From JAUSFM01 sp964343705 (lineage in GTDB: Archaea > Nanobdellota > Nanobdellia > Woesearchaeales > UBA12501): DNA of 64,000 nt. The first letter of the stretch is position 1. The number at the start of each line of letters is the position of its first letter. The stretch spans positions 1 to 64,000 of the forward strand of contig CAYFJX010000005.1 of assembly GCA_964343705.1 (NCBI GenBank), written 5' to 3'. Below the pieces are notes generated by a model, which worked only from the letters and a program-made list of their open reading frames with translations, was not told the origin of the DNA and searched no databases. This document shows, one piece after another, positions 42,149 through 50,266 of the stretch. A program made the translations under genes and the position numbers.

Positions 42149-42250
42149 CCACTGGACACCCCTAATTCTGTTAAATTCACCCAAGACCGAACGCCTAACG
42201 CCAAAATCCTAACCCACTGGACACTGGACATGTGCGCGTCAGGTATATAA
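42149..42250 (+). promoter_or_regulatory. Promoter with repeated ACTGGAC elements
   Basis: ACTGGACAC at 42151 and ACTGGACACTGGACAT at 42216-42231 (itself a tandem ACTGGAC repeat), followed by GTGCG and, 7 nt on, the TATA box TATATAA (42244-42250) of the winged-helix gene. The same block precedes the promoter at 6307. Location directly upstream of TATA fits an activator site, or a site covering the TFB recognition element. Confidence 0.6.
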
Positions 42251-42273
42251 AGGAATCCCCCTTCTGATTTTGT

Positions 42274-42741
42274 ATGGCAACCAACACCATAGCGCGTGAC
42301 ACACCACTGGCAGAAATCACGCTTAGGAAATATGAAAAACCACTCCAGCTTGAACAACGAGAACTGGTTAGAAAACTTTGTCTCTCAACTGGTTTACTCC
42401 AACCAGGAGATAGTCGTGATATCATAGTTGACATTCTTCACGTGTTGCTTAAAGCACGAAAGGAAAAAAGGCCATTATCTAGCGAAGAAATTAAGACCAT
42501 CATAACAGCTACACGACAAGAAGAAAAATTACGACTTGCAGGAGTTGCATCATCCAATATCAGGCGACAACTCAAACGCCTCCGTGAAATCTTCCTGGTG
42601 GAAAAAGTCAAAAACAAGTACCGTATTAATGAAAACGAAACACTCCACGCTATATTCAGTGAGAAAATAGAACAATACCTCTTGAGCTCAGTGGTAGGGC
42701 GGGTACGAGAGTATGTTAACAAGGTTGATGAGGTGTTTTAG
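42274..42741 (+). CDS. Winged helix-turn-helix regulator
   Basis: 155 residues. Residues 35-120 form a winged helix: LCLSTGLLQPGDSRDIIVDIL, SSEEIKTIITATRQEEKLRLAG, SNIRRQLKRLREIFLVEKVKNKYRI (recognition helix and wing). A dimerisation helix ends the protein. The TATA box lies about 25 nt upstream, so the mRNA is leaderless. The repeated ACTGGAC elements in its promoter may be its own binding sites. It is followed 47 nt later by the nucleotidyltransferase operon and could control it. Confidence 0.75.
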   Translation: MATNTIARDTPLAEITLRKYEKPLQLEQRELVRKLCLSTGLLQPGDSRDIIVDILHVLLKARKEKRPLSSEEIKTIITATRQEEKLRLAGVASSNIRRQLKRLREIFLVEKVKNKYRINENETLHAIFSEKIEQYLLSSVVGRVREYVNKVDEVF

Positions 42742-42788
42742 GAAGATTAATAAAACTTAGGAAATTACCAGTAAATATGGGAGAACTC

Positions 42789-43340
42789 ATGGAAAAGGAT
42801 AAATCAGTGTTGGATCACTTTGTACAAGATTTCGTTAGAGTATTAGAGAAACATGCAAAGTATATTATTGTATCAGGATTTGTGGTCATAGCACTTGGTC
42901 GATCTCGTGGAACTGAAGATATAGATATAATTATGGATAAAATACCTCTCTCTGTATTTGTTGCTCTCCATAACGAACTTGTCACTGTTGGCTTTGAATG
43001 CCTTCAGTCAGATAATCCTAATAAGATATATACAGAATATTTAAATCACAATATTGCTATACGATATGCACGAAGAGGCACGTTTGTCCCAAATATGGAA
43101 TTAAAATTTATTAAAGATGAACTTGATAGATATCAAATAACCACCAGGAAAAAACTTCCTGAAACAGGTCTGGATGTGTATTTTTCAAGCGTTGAAATGA
43201 ATATTGCATTCAAAGAAGAACTTTTAAAATCACAGAAAGATATTGAGGATGCGAAACACCTACGTATAGTGTACTCAGATAAACTTAATGAAGAAGAAAT
43301 TAGCAAAGTTAAGGAAAAAATAAGGAGGTTACGATTATGA
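42789..43340 (+). CDS. Nucleotidyltransferase-fold protein (DUF6036/AbiEii-like)
   Basis: 183 residues from the ATG at 42789, 6 nt after GGGAG; an ATG at 42777 is also in frame. YIIVSGFVVIALGRSRGTEDIDIIM contains the modified GG/GS region and the E-D-x-D acidic pair (TEDIDI) of the polymerase-beta NT fold. Such proteins act as antitoxins or modifying toxins in two-gene systems. The next gene overlaps by ATGA and has a strong SD (AAGGAGG), so the small proteins are made with it. Confidence 0.8.
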   Translation: MEKDKSVLDHFVQDFVRVLEKHAKYIIVSGFVVIALGRSRGTEDIDIIMDKIPLSVFVALHNELVTVGFECLQSDNPNKIYTEYLNHNIAIRYARRGTFVPNMELKFIKDELDRYQITTRKKLPETGLDVYFSSVEMNIAFKEELLKSQKDIEDAKHLRIVYSDKLNEEEISKVKEKIRRLRL

Positions 43341-43522
43341 GAAGCCAAAGTCATAATGAGTTCATAGAAAAATGGGCTAACTTTGTTCGGCAAAACCCTC
43401 TTGGAGTTTGGAAGCCGCAGCACACTGCTTTTATTAATGCACAGTTCCAAATGGCTGAACGATTTTATACACAGTTAGACAAAGAAAAATTAGAAAAAAT
43501 AAAAAAGAACAAAATGCAATGA
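43337..43522 (+). CDS. Small helical protein coupled to the nucleotidyltransferase
   Basis: 61 residues, start MRSQSHNEFIEKWANFV, end LDKEKLEKIKKNKMQ. Starts in an ATGA overlap with the nucleotidyltransferase, behind AAGGAGG (43322-43328), and itself ends in an ATGA overlap with the next small gene. Two or three amphipathic helices. Likely a partner (toxin, antitoxin or adaptor) of the nucleotidyltransferase; no family recognised. Confidence 0.75.
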   Translation: MRSQSHNEFIEKWANFVRQNPLGVWKPQHTAFINAQFQMAERFYTQLDKEKLEKIKKNKMQ

Positions 43523-43647
43523 ACCTTCCTGAAGTAGACCTCAAAGCACATGAGGAATGGAAAAAGCAAAACTTTAAAGAGAGATTAGAATTTGTTGATT
43601 GGTATGCTGACTGGCTCAAAAAGAAAGGCAGAGTAACATACAAATAG
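43519..43647 (+). CDS. 42-residue protein, third gene of the nucleotidyltransferase operon
   Basis: ATG at 43519 overlaps the previous stop (ATGA, 43519-43522); TAG at 43645-43647. Starts MNLPEVDLKAHEEWKKQNF, ends WYADWLKKKGRVTYK. It is a Trp/Lys/Glu-rich helix pair. Too short for standard gene finding, but the overlapping start, good codon content and end just before the next TATA box (CTATATAAAT, 43651-43660) support it. Confidence 0.7.
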   Translation: MNLPEVDLKAHEEWKKQNFKERLEFVDWYADWLKKKGRVTYK

Positions 43648-43682
43648 ATACCTATATAAATCCTCATTCTCCTCTTAGGCCT

Positions 43683-44330
43683 ATGAAAGTACAACTTATT
43701 GTTTTTGACCTTGATCAAACATTATTGGATTCAACAGCATGCATTTGTAATGCAACCAATTATGCGTTAGAACAAGTGGGTAAGAAGCCAGTTGCAAAGG
43801 AAAAGATCATTCCTCGCATTGGGCTGCCAGTAAAAAAGTTCTTGGCAATAGTTGCAGGAATAAAAGATGAAAACAAAATAAACCAAATTCTCAAACACTA
43901 CACTACTTACTTCAAGAAAAACTCACTAAAAGAATGTACGCTTTATCCAGGTGTTAAAGAAACACTTGAATACTTTACTAAAAAAAACAAGAAGCTTGCA
44001 GTAAGCACAACTGCTCGTTTAGAAATGGCAGTGCGCATACTCAAAGGCCTGGGCATTATAAACTATTTTGAAGTTATCATAGGTGAAGAAATGTTACAGC
44101 ACGTCAAGCCAGACCCTGAAAGCTTATTTCTTATTACTGAACAACTCAAAATAGACCCAAAGAATGCAGTTATGATCGGTGATACGTACATGGATCTTGA
44201 AGCAGGAAAAAGTGCAGGCATGCACATTATTGGAATTCTTCATGGCGTTGATTCAAAAGAAGACCTGGAAGCAGTCGGACCTGACGCAATTATCAAAAAT
44301 ATTTCAGAACTACAAACAATTCTAGAATGA
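43683..44330 (+). CDS. HAD-family phosphatase (phosphoglycolate phosphatase-like)
   Basis: 215 residues. Motif I FDLDQTLLDS (Asp9 nucleophile, Asp11), motif II AVSTTAR (Thr/Ser), motif III Lys in VKPDPES, motif IV GDTYMDLEAGKSAG. A helical cap lies between motifs I and II (C1 type), as in Gph and PpaX. It dephosphorylates small molecules; the substrate cannot be read. Leaderless start about 27 nt after TATATAAAT. Its stop overlaps the methyltransferase start (ATGA), so both are in one operon. Confidence 0.93.
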   Translation: MKVQLIVFDLDQTLLDSTACICNATNYALEQVGKKPVAKEKIIPRIGLPVKKFLAIVAGIKDENKINQILKHYTTYFKKNSLKECTLYPGVKETLEYFTKKNKKLAVSTTARLEMAVRILKGLGIINYFEVIIGEEMLQHVKPDPESLFLITEQLKIDPKNAVMIGDTYMDLEAGKSAGMHIIGILHGVDSKEDLEAVGPDAIIKNISELQTILE

Positions 44331-45475
44331 CACTCTATGAACCGCGCGAGGATTCAGAACTACTTGCAGCAGAAGTACGACAACACGCCACAGGCATGGT
44401 GCTTGATGTGGGAACAGGTTCTGGTATTCAAGCACTTACAGCAGCTGCGTGCAGCAACGTCAAAAAAGTGCTTGCAGTTGACATTAATAGGAAAGCTTTG
44501 AAATATGCAAAACACAAAAATAAGCATGCCAAAATTACCTACAAAGAATCAGACATGTTCTCGCGGGTAGAAGGAACCTTTGACACTATTATTTGTAATC
44601 CTCCTTATTTACCTGATGATGACCGTGTTGCAGACATTGCATTAGATGGCGGGGAAAAAGGATGGGAATGGACAGAGCGCTTTCTTAACCAGGCAGGAGA
44701 TTACCTCAAGAAAAATGGTCAAATCCTCTTGCTCTTCTCATCATTGACCAACAAGAAAAAAGTAGAAGAGATAATAGAAAACAATTGTTTTTCCTTTACA
44801 CAGTTGTCTTCCCAGAAACACTCGTTTGAAGAATTGTACGTGTACAAGCTACAGTATCTTGATCATATCGAGAAGCTGCGAGAGAAAGGCGTGACACAAT
44901 TAACAAGGCTAACCAAAGGACACCGCGGCTGGATTTACACAGGCATGTACAAAAATAAAAAAGTCTCATGTAAAGTGCAACGAACAGATATTGGTGCTCG
45001 AGAAACAGTTAACAATGAAATTGTGCAGCTCAAAAAGCTCAACAAAAAAGGCATTGGGCCACAGGTTATCTTGTCTGGGAAGGACTTTTTTGTGTACTAT
45101 TATGTTGATGGAGAGTTTATTCTGGACTATGTCAAAAAAGCAAGCAAAGATGACATAAAAAGAGTGCTTGTTGACGTGTTTGAACAAATGAAAACAATGG
45201 ATGAGAGGGGTTTGAACAAAGAAGAAATGCATCATCCAACCAAACATGTCCTGGTTTCTAAGGAGGGGGTGGTGTTGCTTGACTTTGAACGATGCAAGCC
45301 AAGCATTAAAGTACATAATGTTACTCAGTTCTGTGAGTTTCTCGCTCGAATCAGTCCTGAACTAAATAAAAAGGGTTTTTCAATTTCACCAACTGCCATG
45401 AGGGATGTTGCGCTTCATTACAAGAAAGACAGAGAATTGTTTAAAAGTATTATTCAGTATGTGCAAGAAGCATGA
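44327..45475 (+). CDS. PrmC/HemK-like methyltransferase fused to a kinase-like domain
   Basis: 382 residues, two domains. Residues 1-175 are a HemK2/Mtq2-type N5-glutamine methyltransferase: EPREDSELLA, SAM-binding LDVGTGSGIQAL (26-37) and catalytic NPPY (91-94). In archaea this enzyme methylates the GGQ glutamine of release factor aRF1. Residues about 180-380 resemble a Bud32/RIO-type small kinase: LTKGHRGWIYTGMYKNKKVSCKVQ as nucleotide loop with Lys, YYVDGEFILDYV hinge, then HHPTKHVLV and LLDFERC in place of HxDxxxxN and DFG. The catalytic Asp of the HxD motif is not obvious (HPTKH), so activity is uncertain. The fusion joins translation termination to a kinase fold. Confidence 0.85.
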   Translation: MTLYEPREDSELLAAEVRQHATGMVLDVGTGSGIQALTAAACSNVKKVLAVDINRKALKYAKHKNKHAKITYKESDMFSRVEGTFDTIICNPPYLPDDDRVADIALDGGEKGWEWTERFLNQAGDYLKKNGQILLLFSSLTNKKKVEEIIENNCFSFTQLSSQKHSFEELYVYKLQYLDHIEKLREKGVTQLTRLTKGHRGWIYTGMYKNKKVSCKVQRTDIGARETVNNEIVQLKKLNKKGIGPQVILSGKDFFVYYYVDGEFILDYVKKASKDDIKRVLVDVFEQMKTMDERGLNKEEMHHPTKHVLVSKEGVVLLDFERCKPSIKVHNVTQFCEFLARISPELNKKGFSISPTAMRDVALHYKKDRELFKSIIQYVQEA

Positions 45476-46189
45476 TCACTTTTCTAATTGTTTTCTTGTT
45501 GCTTGGGGTTTGCCAGTTCCAATAATGTCAACACCTTGTTCTTTTAGCCATGAAATTTTCTTATCGCCACCTCGCCAAGAGATCACCTTAAGGCCATTTT
45601 CATGAGCTAAGCTTACAAACTTCTTTGTTGGAACATCACTGCCTACATAAGAGGCATTGAGAGTTTTAGCCATGCGAATACGTCGGCGTGTAGGGAGCAG
45701 CCCATAGATTGCAAGTACCATGTCTGCATCTTTTTTTCTGATTCTTGTAAGGAGGGGGTAACTATATGAAGCAAGAATACATTTATCACCTAGGTCAAAT
45801 TTGTCAAATACCTTAAAGAATGAGTCAACATCAAAGTCTGCGAGGATCCTGGAAAATTTAAGATCAAGCAAGAACTGCATTTTTTTATTTTTCTTTGCAA
45901 ATTTAGTGAATAGCTTGAGTACTTCATCTAGTGTGGGGATCTTTCCACCTCCTTTTAGATCAAGTGCCTTGAGTTCTTTTAGTGTCTTGTGTACTGGTCT
46001 GCCCTTAGCACCTGTTTGAGCTTTAAGACCATAGTCATGGAAAACAACAAAGTGTTTGTCCTTTGTCATTTGCACATCAATTTCAATGATGTCTGTGTCT
46101 GCCTTGAATGCTGCTTCTATTCCAGCGACGCTGTTGTCTACATGTTTTAATCGAGCTCCGCGATGAGCCATAATTCGATGTGGTGACAT
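45476..46189 (-). CDS. Glycerophosphodiester phosphodiesterase
   Basis: 237 residues, TIM-barrel GDPD. MAHRGARL gives His9-Arg10; IEIDVQMTKD gives Glu36 and Asp38; VVFHDYGL gives His51-Asp52; these form the metal site and general acid/base. FLLDLKF later supplies another conserved acidic/basic strand. It cleaves glycerophosphodiesters to glycerol phosphate and an alcohol, for lipid turnover. No signal peptide, so it is cytoplasmic. Tail-to-tail with the methyltransferase-kinase gene, directly adjacent. Confidence 0.93.
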   Translation of the reverse strand: MSPHRIMAHRGARLKHVDNSVAGIEAAFKADTDIIEIDVQMTKDKHFVVFHDYGLKAQTGAKGRPVHKTLKELKALDLKGGGKIPTLDEVLKLFTKFAKKNKKMQFLLDLKFSRILADFDVDSFFKVFDKFDLGDKCILASYSYPLLTRIRKKDADMVLAIYGLLPTRRRIRMAKTLNASYVGSDVPTKKFVSLAHENGLKVISWRGGDKKISWLKEQGVDIIGTGKPQATRKQLEK

Positions 46190-46278
46190 AAGGGTATATC
46201 ACGTTGGGGGGTATTTAAATCTTGGGGTTAAATAAGAAAAAATATAAAGAAAAGAGTCCTGCAGGGTTGTGAGGTGAT

Positions 46279-46716
46279 ATGTTCGAAATGAAGCTTTACA
46301 AGTTTTTTCTTCCAAGTCTACTGGCAACTGCATTGCTGTTTTTGATTCAGATTAGTTACAGTTTTAGCACAGGATTCTTTGGTATTTTTCGTGTTCTGCT
46401 TGGTGTGAGCGTTGCCACCTTGCTTGCTAGTTCAACTTCAGTTATATTATCTAAAGACAAAGAGCTTTTGGAAAAGCCTTGGCTTGCTCGTTTTGGTGTG
46501 CCAGTACCTGTACCACAGAAAACAGCAAAAGAAAAATTCAAAGAGAAAATTGTAGCGTTGCAAGTGAAGAAAGAAAAAGACAAAAGCTTGCAAGAAGAGA
46601 GGATGGATTACCAACGGCAACATCTAGTGCAAGCCATCAAGAAAAAGCATGATATCAAGTTTGCTACCACACAACACTTGAAAGTGCAACAGAATCTTGG
46701 TTTTGGTAAAAAATAA
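46279..46716 (+). CDS. Membrane protein with two N-terminal helices and basic tail
   Basis: 145 residues. Hydrophobic helices at about 8-27 and 35-58; the rest (PQKTAKEKFKEKIVALQVKKEK and onward) is a charged, coiled cytoplasmic tail. Starts behind GAGGTGAT. The end sequence (FATTQHLKVQQNLGFGKK) is near the next gene, which begins 28 nt after the stop. No family recognised. Confidence 0.7.
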   Translation: MFEMKLYKFFLPSLLATALLFLIQISYSFSTGFFGIFRVLLGVSVATLLASSTSVILSKDKELLEKPWLARFGVPVPVPQKTAKEKFKEKIVALQVKKEKDKSLQEERMDYQRQHLVQAIKKKHDIKFATTQHLKVQQNLGFGKK

Positions 46717-46744
46717 TTTAAAGGATTATATCTTTCTTATTTTC

Positions 46745-47089
46745 ATGGGATTCAATGAACAAGTTTGGGAAGCTTGCAGGAAGATTCCTCCTGGCAAAGT
46801 AACTACATATGGCGAACTTGCTCGAGCTCTGGGGACTAAGGCTTATCGTGCAGTGGGCAATGCATTGAATAAGAATCCGTATGGCGCTTGGGGGTGGGTG
46901 GGAGGACCCAAAGAGCAAAGCTCTTTGGAACTAGTGCCCTGTCATAGGGTTGTGAAAAGCACTGGTGAAATAGGTGGGTTTGCTTTTGGTGATGAACGGA
47001 AAATTGAGTTGTTGAAAAAAGAGGGTGTGGAAATTAAAGAAGGTAAGGTTTTGAATTTTGAGAAGCGACTTTTTGTTTTTGAGCGTTAG
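46745..47089 (+). CDS. ogt: Minimal O6-alkylguanine-DNA alkyltransferase (Ogt/MGMT C-terminal domain)
   Basis: 114 residues from the ATG at 46745, half the normal length: only the DNA-binding/catalytic domain is present (GFNEQVWEACRKIPPGKVTTYG, RAVGNALNKNP). The active-site PCHRVV is intact, including the acceptor Cys, so it can be a suicide alkyltransferase rather than an ATL protein, which has Trp there. The intervening loop is shortened and carries GWGWVGGPKEQSSLEL. Repairs alkylated guanine in DNA. A longer in-frame start at 46697 would overlap the upstream gene's end and is less likely. Confidence 0.9.
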   Translation: MGFNEQVWEACRKIPPGKVTTYGELARALGTKAYRAVGNALNKNPYGAWGWVGGPKEQSSLELVPCHRVVKSTGEIGGFAFGDERKIELLKKEGVEIKEGKVLNFEKRLFVFER

Positions 47090-47100
47090 TTTAAGCTAAA

Positions 47101-47270
47101 GCTTTTTCATCAAATTTGGCATTGCACAGTTTCAACAGCGCCGTGTTCCGGCGCTGATTTAACAAAGTTGGATCTGTGCAGTTAAAACTATTCTTTGATT
47201 TTGTAGAATTTGCCGAGGCCAGATTAGCTTCAAAAAATATATAATCCACTCTTACAAAAAGTCAGATTAC
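47101..47270 (+). ncRNA. Structured RNA element, copy A of a two-copy family
   Basis: Copy of the element at 52666-52815 (other strand). Outer stem TGCACAG (47123-47129) with CTGTGCA (47174-47180); inside, a 7-bp hairpin CAGCGCC/GGCGCTG (47136-47142, 47150-47156) with loop GTGTTCC, then GATTTAACA. Downstream, 23 bases (47191-47213, starting TTCTTTGATTTTG) are identical in both copies, and a tail ACAAAAAG[T/C]CAGATTAC (47254-47270) recurs. The upstream GCTTTTTC.TCA is also shared. The hairpin arms differ between copies but stay paired. Orientation assumed from the shared order. Unknown family; it lies between ogt and the dehydrogenase gene. Confidence 0.6.
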
Positions 47271-47323
47271 TTTTCCCATTATTTCAGTTAACTATTTAAA
47301 CACACCCTTAATTTCAGTCCTCT

Positions 47324-48202
47324 ATGAACATACAAATATATGAGAAGGAAGAAATACACCAAGCAGCCCTTGACTTGCTCGAAGAAAAGGGTCATACTTT
47401 TACTGATAACTCTGAAAAGGCAGAAGCAGTTCTTATACGAACCATGACGCAGGTTGACAGCGCTTTTCTTTCAAAGCATCCAAACCTCAAACATGTGCTT
47501 CGTGTGGGTGTTGGCCTTGATAATGTTGATGTAGATGCGTGCAAGGAAAATGGTGTTGCAGTCTTGAACAGTCCGGGCTCAAATGCAAATGCAGTTGCAG
47601 AGCACACTATGGCATTGATTCTTGCTATGCTTCGTCGTATTCCAGAAGCTGATCATCATGTCCGTGCAGGCAAGTGGGATCGTACGTCATTTAAGACAAC
47701 AGAGCTTAAAGGAAAAACAATTGGGCTTGTGGGCTTTGGGGCAATACCAAAACTTGTTGCAAAAAAACTACAAGGTTTCGACGTCAATATTGTCTCTTCT
47801 GATCCTTTTTTATCACATGAGCAAATAGAAATCTTTCCTAACACTAAGAAAGTTGAGTTTGATGAATTACTAAAAAAAAGTGATATTGTGTCAGTGCACG
47901 TGCCACTGGTCAAAGCTACTGAAGGTATGATTAGTAATGAACAGCTTGCATTGATGAAAAAAAATGCTATTCTTATTAACACTTCACGTGGTAAGATTAT
48001 TGATGAAGCAATGCTTGTTGGAAAACTCACAACAAAAACACTCACTGCAGCACTCGACGTTTTTGCTGTTGAGCCACCAAAAGATAGTCCTTTGTTGGAA
48101 ATGGATAATGTGATACTCACACCACATATTTCTGCCATGACAGAAGAAGCCTATAAAGCTATGGCTGTGGTTGTTGTTGAGAACTTCTTGAAGAGTCTAT
48201 AA
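47324..48202 (+). CDS. D-isomer 2-hydroxyacid dehydrogenase (phosphoglycerate dehydrogenase-like)
   Basis: 292 residues, lacking the ACT/regulatory C-terminus of many SerA proteins. NAD-binding motif GLVGFGAIPKLV (the third Gly replaced by Ile-Pro), catalytic Arg in NTSRGKIID, Glu in DVFAVEPPKDS and His in LTPHISAMTEEA. Substrate-domain signature RVGVGLDNVDVDAC at 61-74 fits 3-phosphoglycerate dehydrogenase. Probably oxidises a D-2-hydroxyacid with NAD. TATA ATTTAAACA near 47294. Its stop overlaps the convergent protease stop by 6 nt. Confidence 0.92.
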   Translation: MNIQIYEKEEIHQAALDLLEEKGHTFTDNSEKAEAVLIRTMTQVDSAFLSKHPNLKHVLRVGVGLDNVDVDACKENGVAVLNSPGSNANAVAEHTMALILAMLRRIPEADHHVRAGKWDRTSFKTTELKGKTIGLVGFGAIPKLVAKKLQGFDVNIVSSDPFLSHEQIEIFPNTKKVEFDELLKKSDIVSVHVPLVKATEGMISNEQLALMKKNAILINTSRGKIIDEAMLVGKLTTKTLTAALDVFAVEPPKDSPLLEMDNVILTPHISAMTEEAYKAMAVVVVENFLKSL

Positions 48203-49183
48203 TGTTTCTTGTTCTCGGGCTGTTTTAGAAACTAATTGTAGAATGTACTCGATTTTTGATATGGTTACTTCTGGTGATAAAGGGCTATTATTTGAAGAAC
48301 TTATAATTCCCATGTACGCTCCTGTTTCAGTGTCTATTACAGGCCCGCCGCTATCACCATGATTTACCTTTGCTGCAATATCAGTCATGTTGTGTGTGTA
48401 ACCTATCCTGTCTCCTCCACTTTTAATGTATTTAATTAATCTGGTTACTTTTCCTTCTATACTACCACTGTTTTTCCCTACTACTATCACTGGTTGATCT
48501 AGGCGTAGATGTGCTGAGTTAAAGTATCTCAGTGGTATGGGTTTTCCCTTGCCTTCTTTTTCCTTGATGAATACTTTTCCCAATGCAACATCATGTTTTC
48601 TATCATATCTGATATAAGTTGCTATGTGGAAGTCGTCTCCGATTTCAATATCACAATCATATGGTTTTTCAATATCATCAACACAATGAGCAGCTGTTGC
48701 AAACCAGCCGTCAGTTGTAAGCATTGTTGCTGTGCAACCTGTTTTTTGTTTATTGTTTGATAGTTTTACTGTTGCACCAGCATGTGCTGCTGCTTGTTCT
48801 TTAGGAACAGTATGACTTGTACGAACAAACTTTTCCAGTGCAAGCAAGCTCTGCAAATCTGCTTTGTTTCTTCTTACATTTTGGTTATCGAACACTGCTT
48901 CTTTAACAAGGGGTCCATGGGTAAATATATCCCAATAATCACATAGTCCTTCAATACCCTCTCTACTTTCAATACCTACACGATTTGCAATAGGGAAGCA
49001 TACAGAATAAGGTATGCTGCTTGAGGATATGTAAGAAAATGGAAATGCTACTGTGCTAAAAATGATTGGATAGATTGCTATTGCTTTGAAAAGACTAACA
49101 AATTTTTTTTTTCTCTTTTGCTGTACTATTCTCTTTTTTGCTCTACCACCAAGACTTCCTTGGTTAATAGTATGCTGCCCCAT
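48197..49183 (-). CDS. Membrane-anchored trypsin-like serine protease (tandem copy 3)
   Basis: 328 residues. Starts MGQHTINQGS, like both neighbours. A basic region and a membrane helix (31-50) follow, so the protease is outside the cell. Chymotrypsin-fold triad: His166 (TAAHC), Asp198 (KHDVALGK), Ser278 (GDSGGPV). Extra Cys pairs (Cys150/Cys167) would form the usual disulfide beside His. The start abuts the upstream stop. An S1-family exoprotease for surface protein turnover is the likely role. Confidence 0.92.
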   Translation of the reverse strand: MGQHTINQGSLGGRAKKRIVQQKRKKKFVSLFKAIAIYPIIFSTVAFPFSYISSSSIPYSVCFPIANRVGIESREGIEGLCDYWDIFTHGPLVKEAVFDNQNVRRNKADLQSLLALEKFVRTSHTVPKEQAAAHAGATVKLSNNKQKTGCTATMLTTDGWFATAAHCVDDIEKPYDCDIEIGDDFHIATYIRYDRKHDVALGKVFIKEKEGKGKPIPLRYFNSAHLRLDQPVIVVGKNSGSIEGKVTRLIKYIKSGGDRIGYTHNMTDIAAKVNHGDSGGPVIDTETGAYMGIISSSNNSPLSPEVTISKIEYILQLVSKTAREQETL

Positions 49184-50266
49184 TTAGAAAGCACCAGTGT
49201 CAATATTGTATTCTTTGTCAACCTCTAATTTTACAACACCATTGATTAAATGAAGAACATCATTCATTTTAGCTGAAGTTCCTGGGCCTACACCATCTTT
49301 ATCTCTGTCTCCTGAGTCACTTCTTCTATAACTTGAATTAACACCCATAAGTCCACCAGTAGAATGGTCAATAGTTACACCACCACTATGTCCTGGGGTG
49401 CTTAATGCTGATGTTTGGAAACAGTTATCATATCTTTTTTTGTCACCATTGCTCTTCTCAATTGTTGGGTGGTATGTTACTGTTGTTACTTTTCCTAATT
49501 GCCTGTATACAAGTCCATCTCTGTACCCATGAATACGAACTGCTTGTTTTAGTTTGATCTGTTCAGTGTTAAAAATGTTCATTTTGATTGGTCGTGCTCG
49601 TTCAGGAATATCTGCTTTTGCAACAGCAAGATCAAGTCCGGGGTAGTGGTATGCTCCAATCTCAATTTCATATTCTTTATCGCCAACTAAAATAGAGGTC
49701 ATACGAGCCTTTGTTCCACCATTGGTGTCAAAACAATGATACGCACTGATAAACCAGCCGTCAGTTGTGATAAGTTCGCCACTACAGTTACCCTCATCAC
49801 TCTTAACTTGGATCAGATGTTTATCTATTGCTTGAACGGATTGTTTTGCTTTCATAGTTGGTTTTTGCGTGGTGAACTCAGAGAGTGCAAGAAGACTTTC
49901 AAGTTTTGACCTGTCATGGTATGAACGCTTATGTCTGGTCATTAATCGACGAATAAAACCTTGTTGTACTTTTGCTTTGTATGTTTCAGGGGGTGGAATA
50001 ATGGGTGTCCAGTGAGGCTCTTCTTCTGGTCCTTCGTTGTCAGGATCATCTACAAGGCCAATTGTTTGAACAAGAGCAACTGCAGGTCGTACTGCTGCGG
50101 CTACAAGAGGGTATCCTTGGCGTAAGTAATGGCCTGAGAAAGCAGCATACACCAGTGCGCAGGCAGACAAAGTTTTACCAAACCCTTGAGGTATTGCACG
50201 AACTATTTTCTGTAACAACGATTGCTTCTTGCCCTTACTCCCTTGGTTAATTGTGTGTTGTCCCAT
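49184..50266 (-). CDS. Membrane-anchored trypsin-like serine protease (tandem copy 2)
   Basis: 360 residues from MGQHTINQGSKGK at 50266. This start overlaps the upstream gene by 20 nt, so the tag is encoded over the upstream protein's last residues in another frame; an in-frame start 18 nt further upstream (MWMLIL) is less likely. A membrane helix follows near 30-48. Triad: His in ISAYHCFDT, Asp in GLDLAVAK, Ser in TPGHSGGVT. The Ser motif is GHSGG rather than GDSGG, so the base of the S1 pocket neighbour Asp is replaced by His. Substrate preference may therefore differ from copy 3. Confidence 0.9.
   Translation of the reverse strand: MGQHTINQGSKGKKQSLLQKIVRAIPQGFGKTLSACALVYAAFSGHYLRQGYPLVAAAVRPAVALVQTIGLVDDPDNEGPEEEPHWTPIIPPPETYKAKVQQGFIRRLMTRHKRSYHDRSKLESLLALSEFTTQKPTMKAKQSVQAIDKHLIQVKSDEGNCSGELITTDGWFISAYHCFDTNGGTKARMTSILVGDKEYEIEIGAYHYPGLDLAVAKADIPERARPIKMNIFNTEQIKLKQAVRIHGYRDGLVYRQLGKVTTVTYHPTIEKSNGDKKRYDNCFQTSALSTPGHSGGVTIDHSTGGLMGVNSSYRRSDSGDRDKDGVGPGTSAKMNDVLHLINGVVKLEVDKEYNIDTGAF

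Noticed and set aside
42112..42434. Minus-strand frames over the promoter and start of the winged-helix gene
   Set aside because: They overlap the repeated ACTGGAC promoter and the conserved winged-helix gene on the opposite strand and show no family features.
47324..48202. Calling the dehydrogenase serA
   Set aside because: The active-site pattern fits, but the glycine motif is altered and the regulatory domain is missing, so substrate is not certain enough for a gene symbol.
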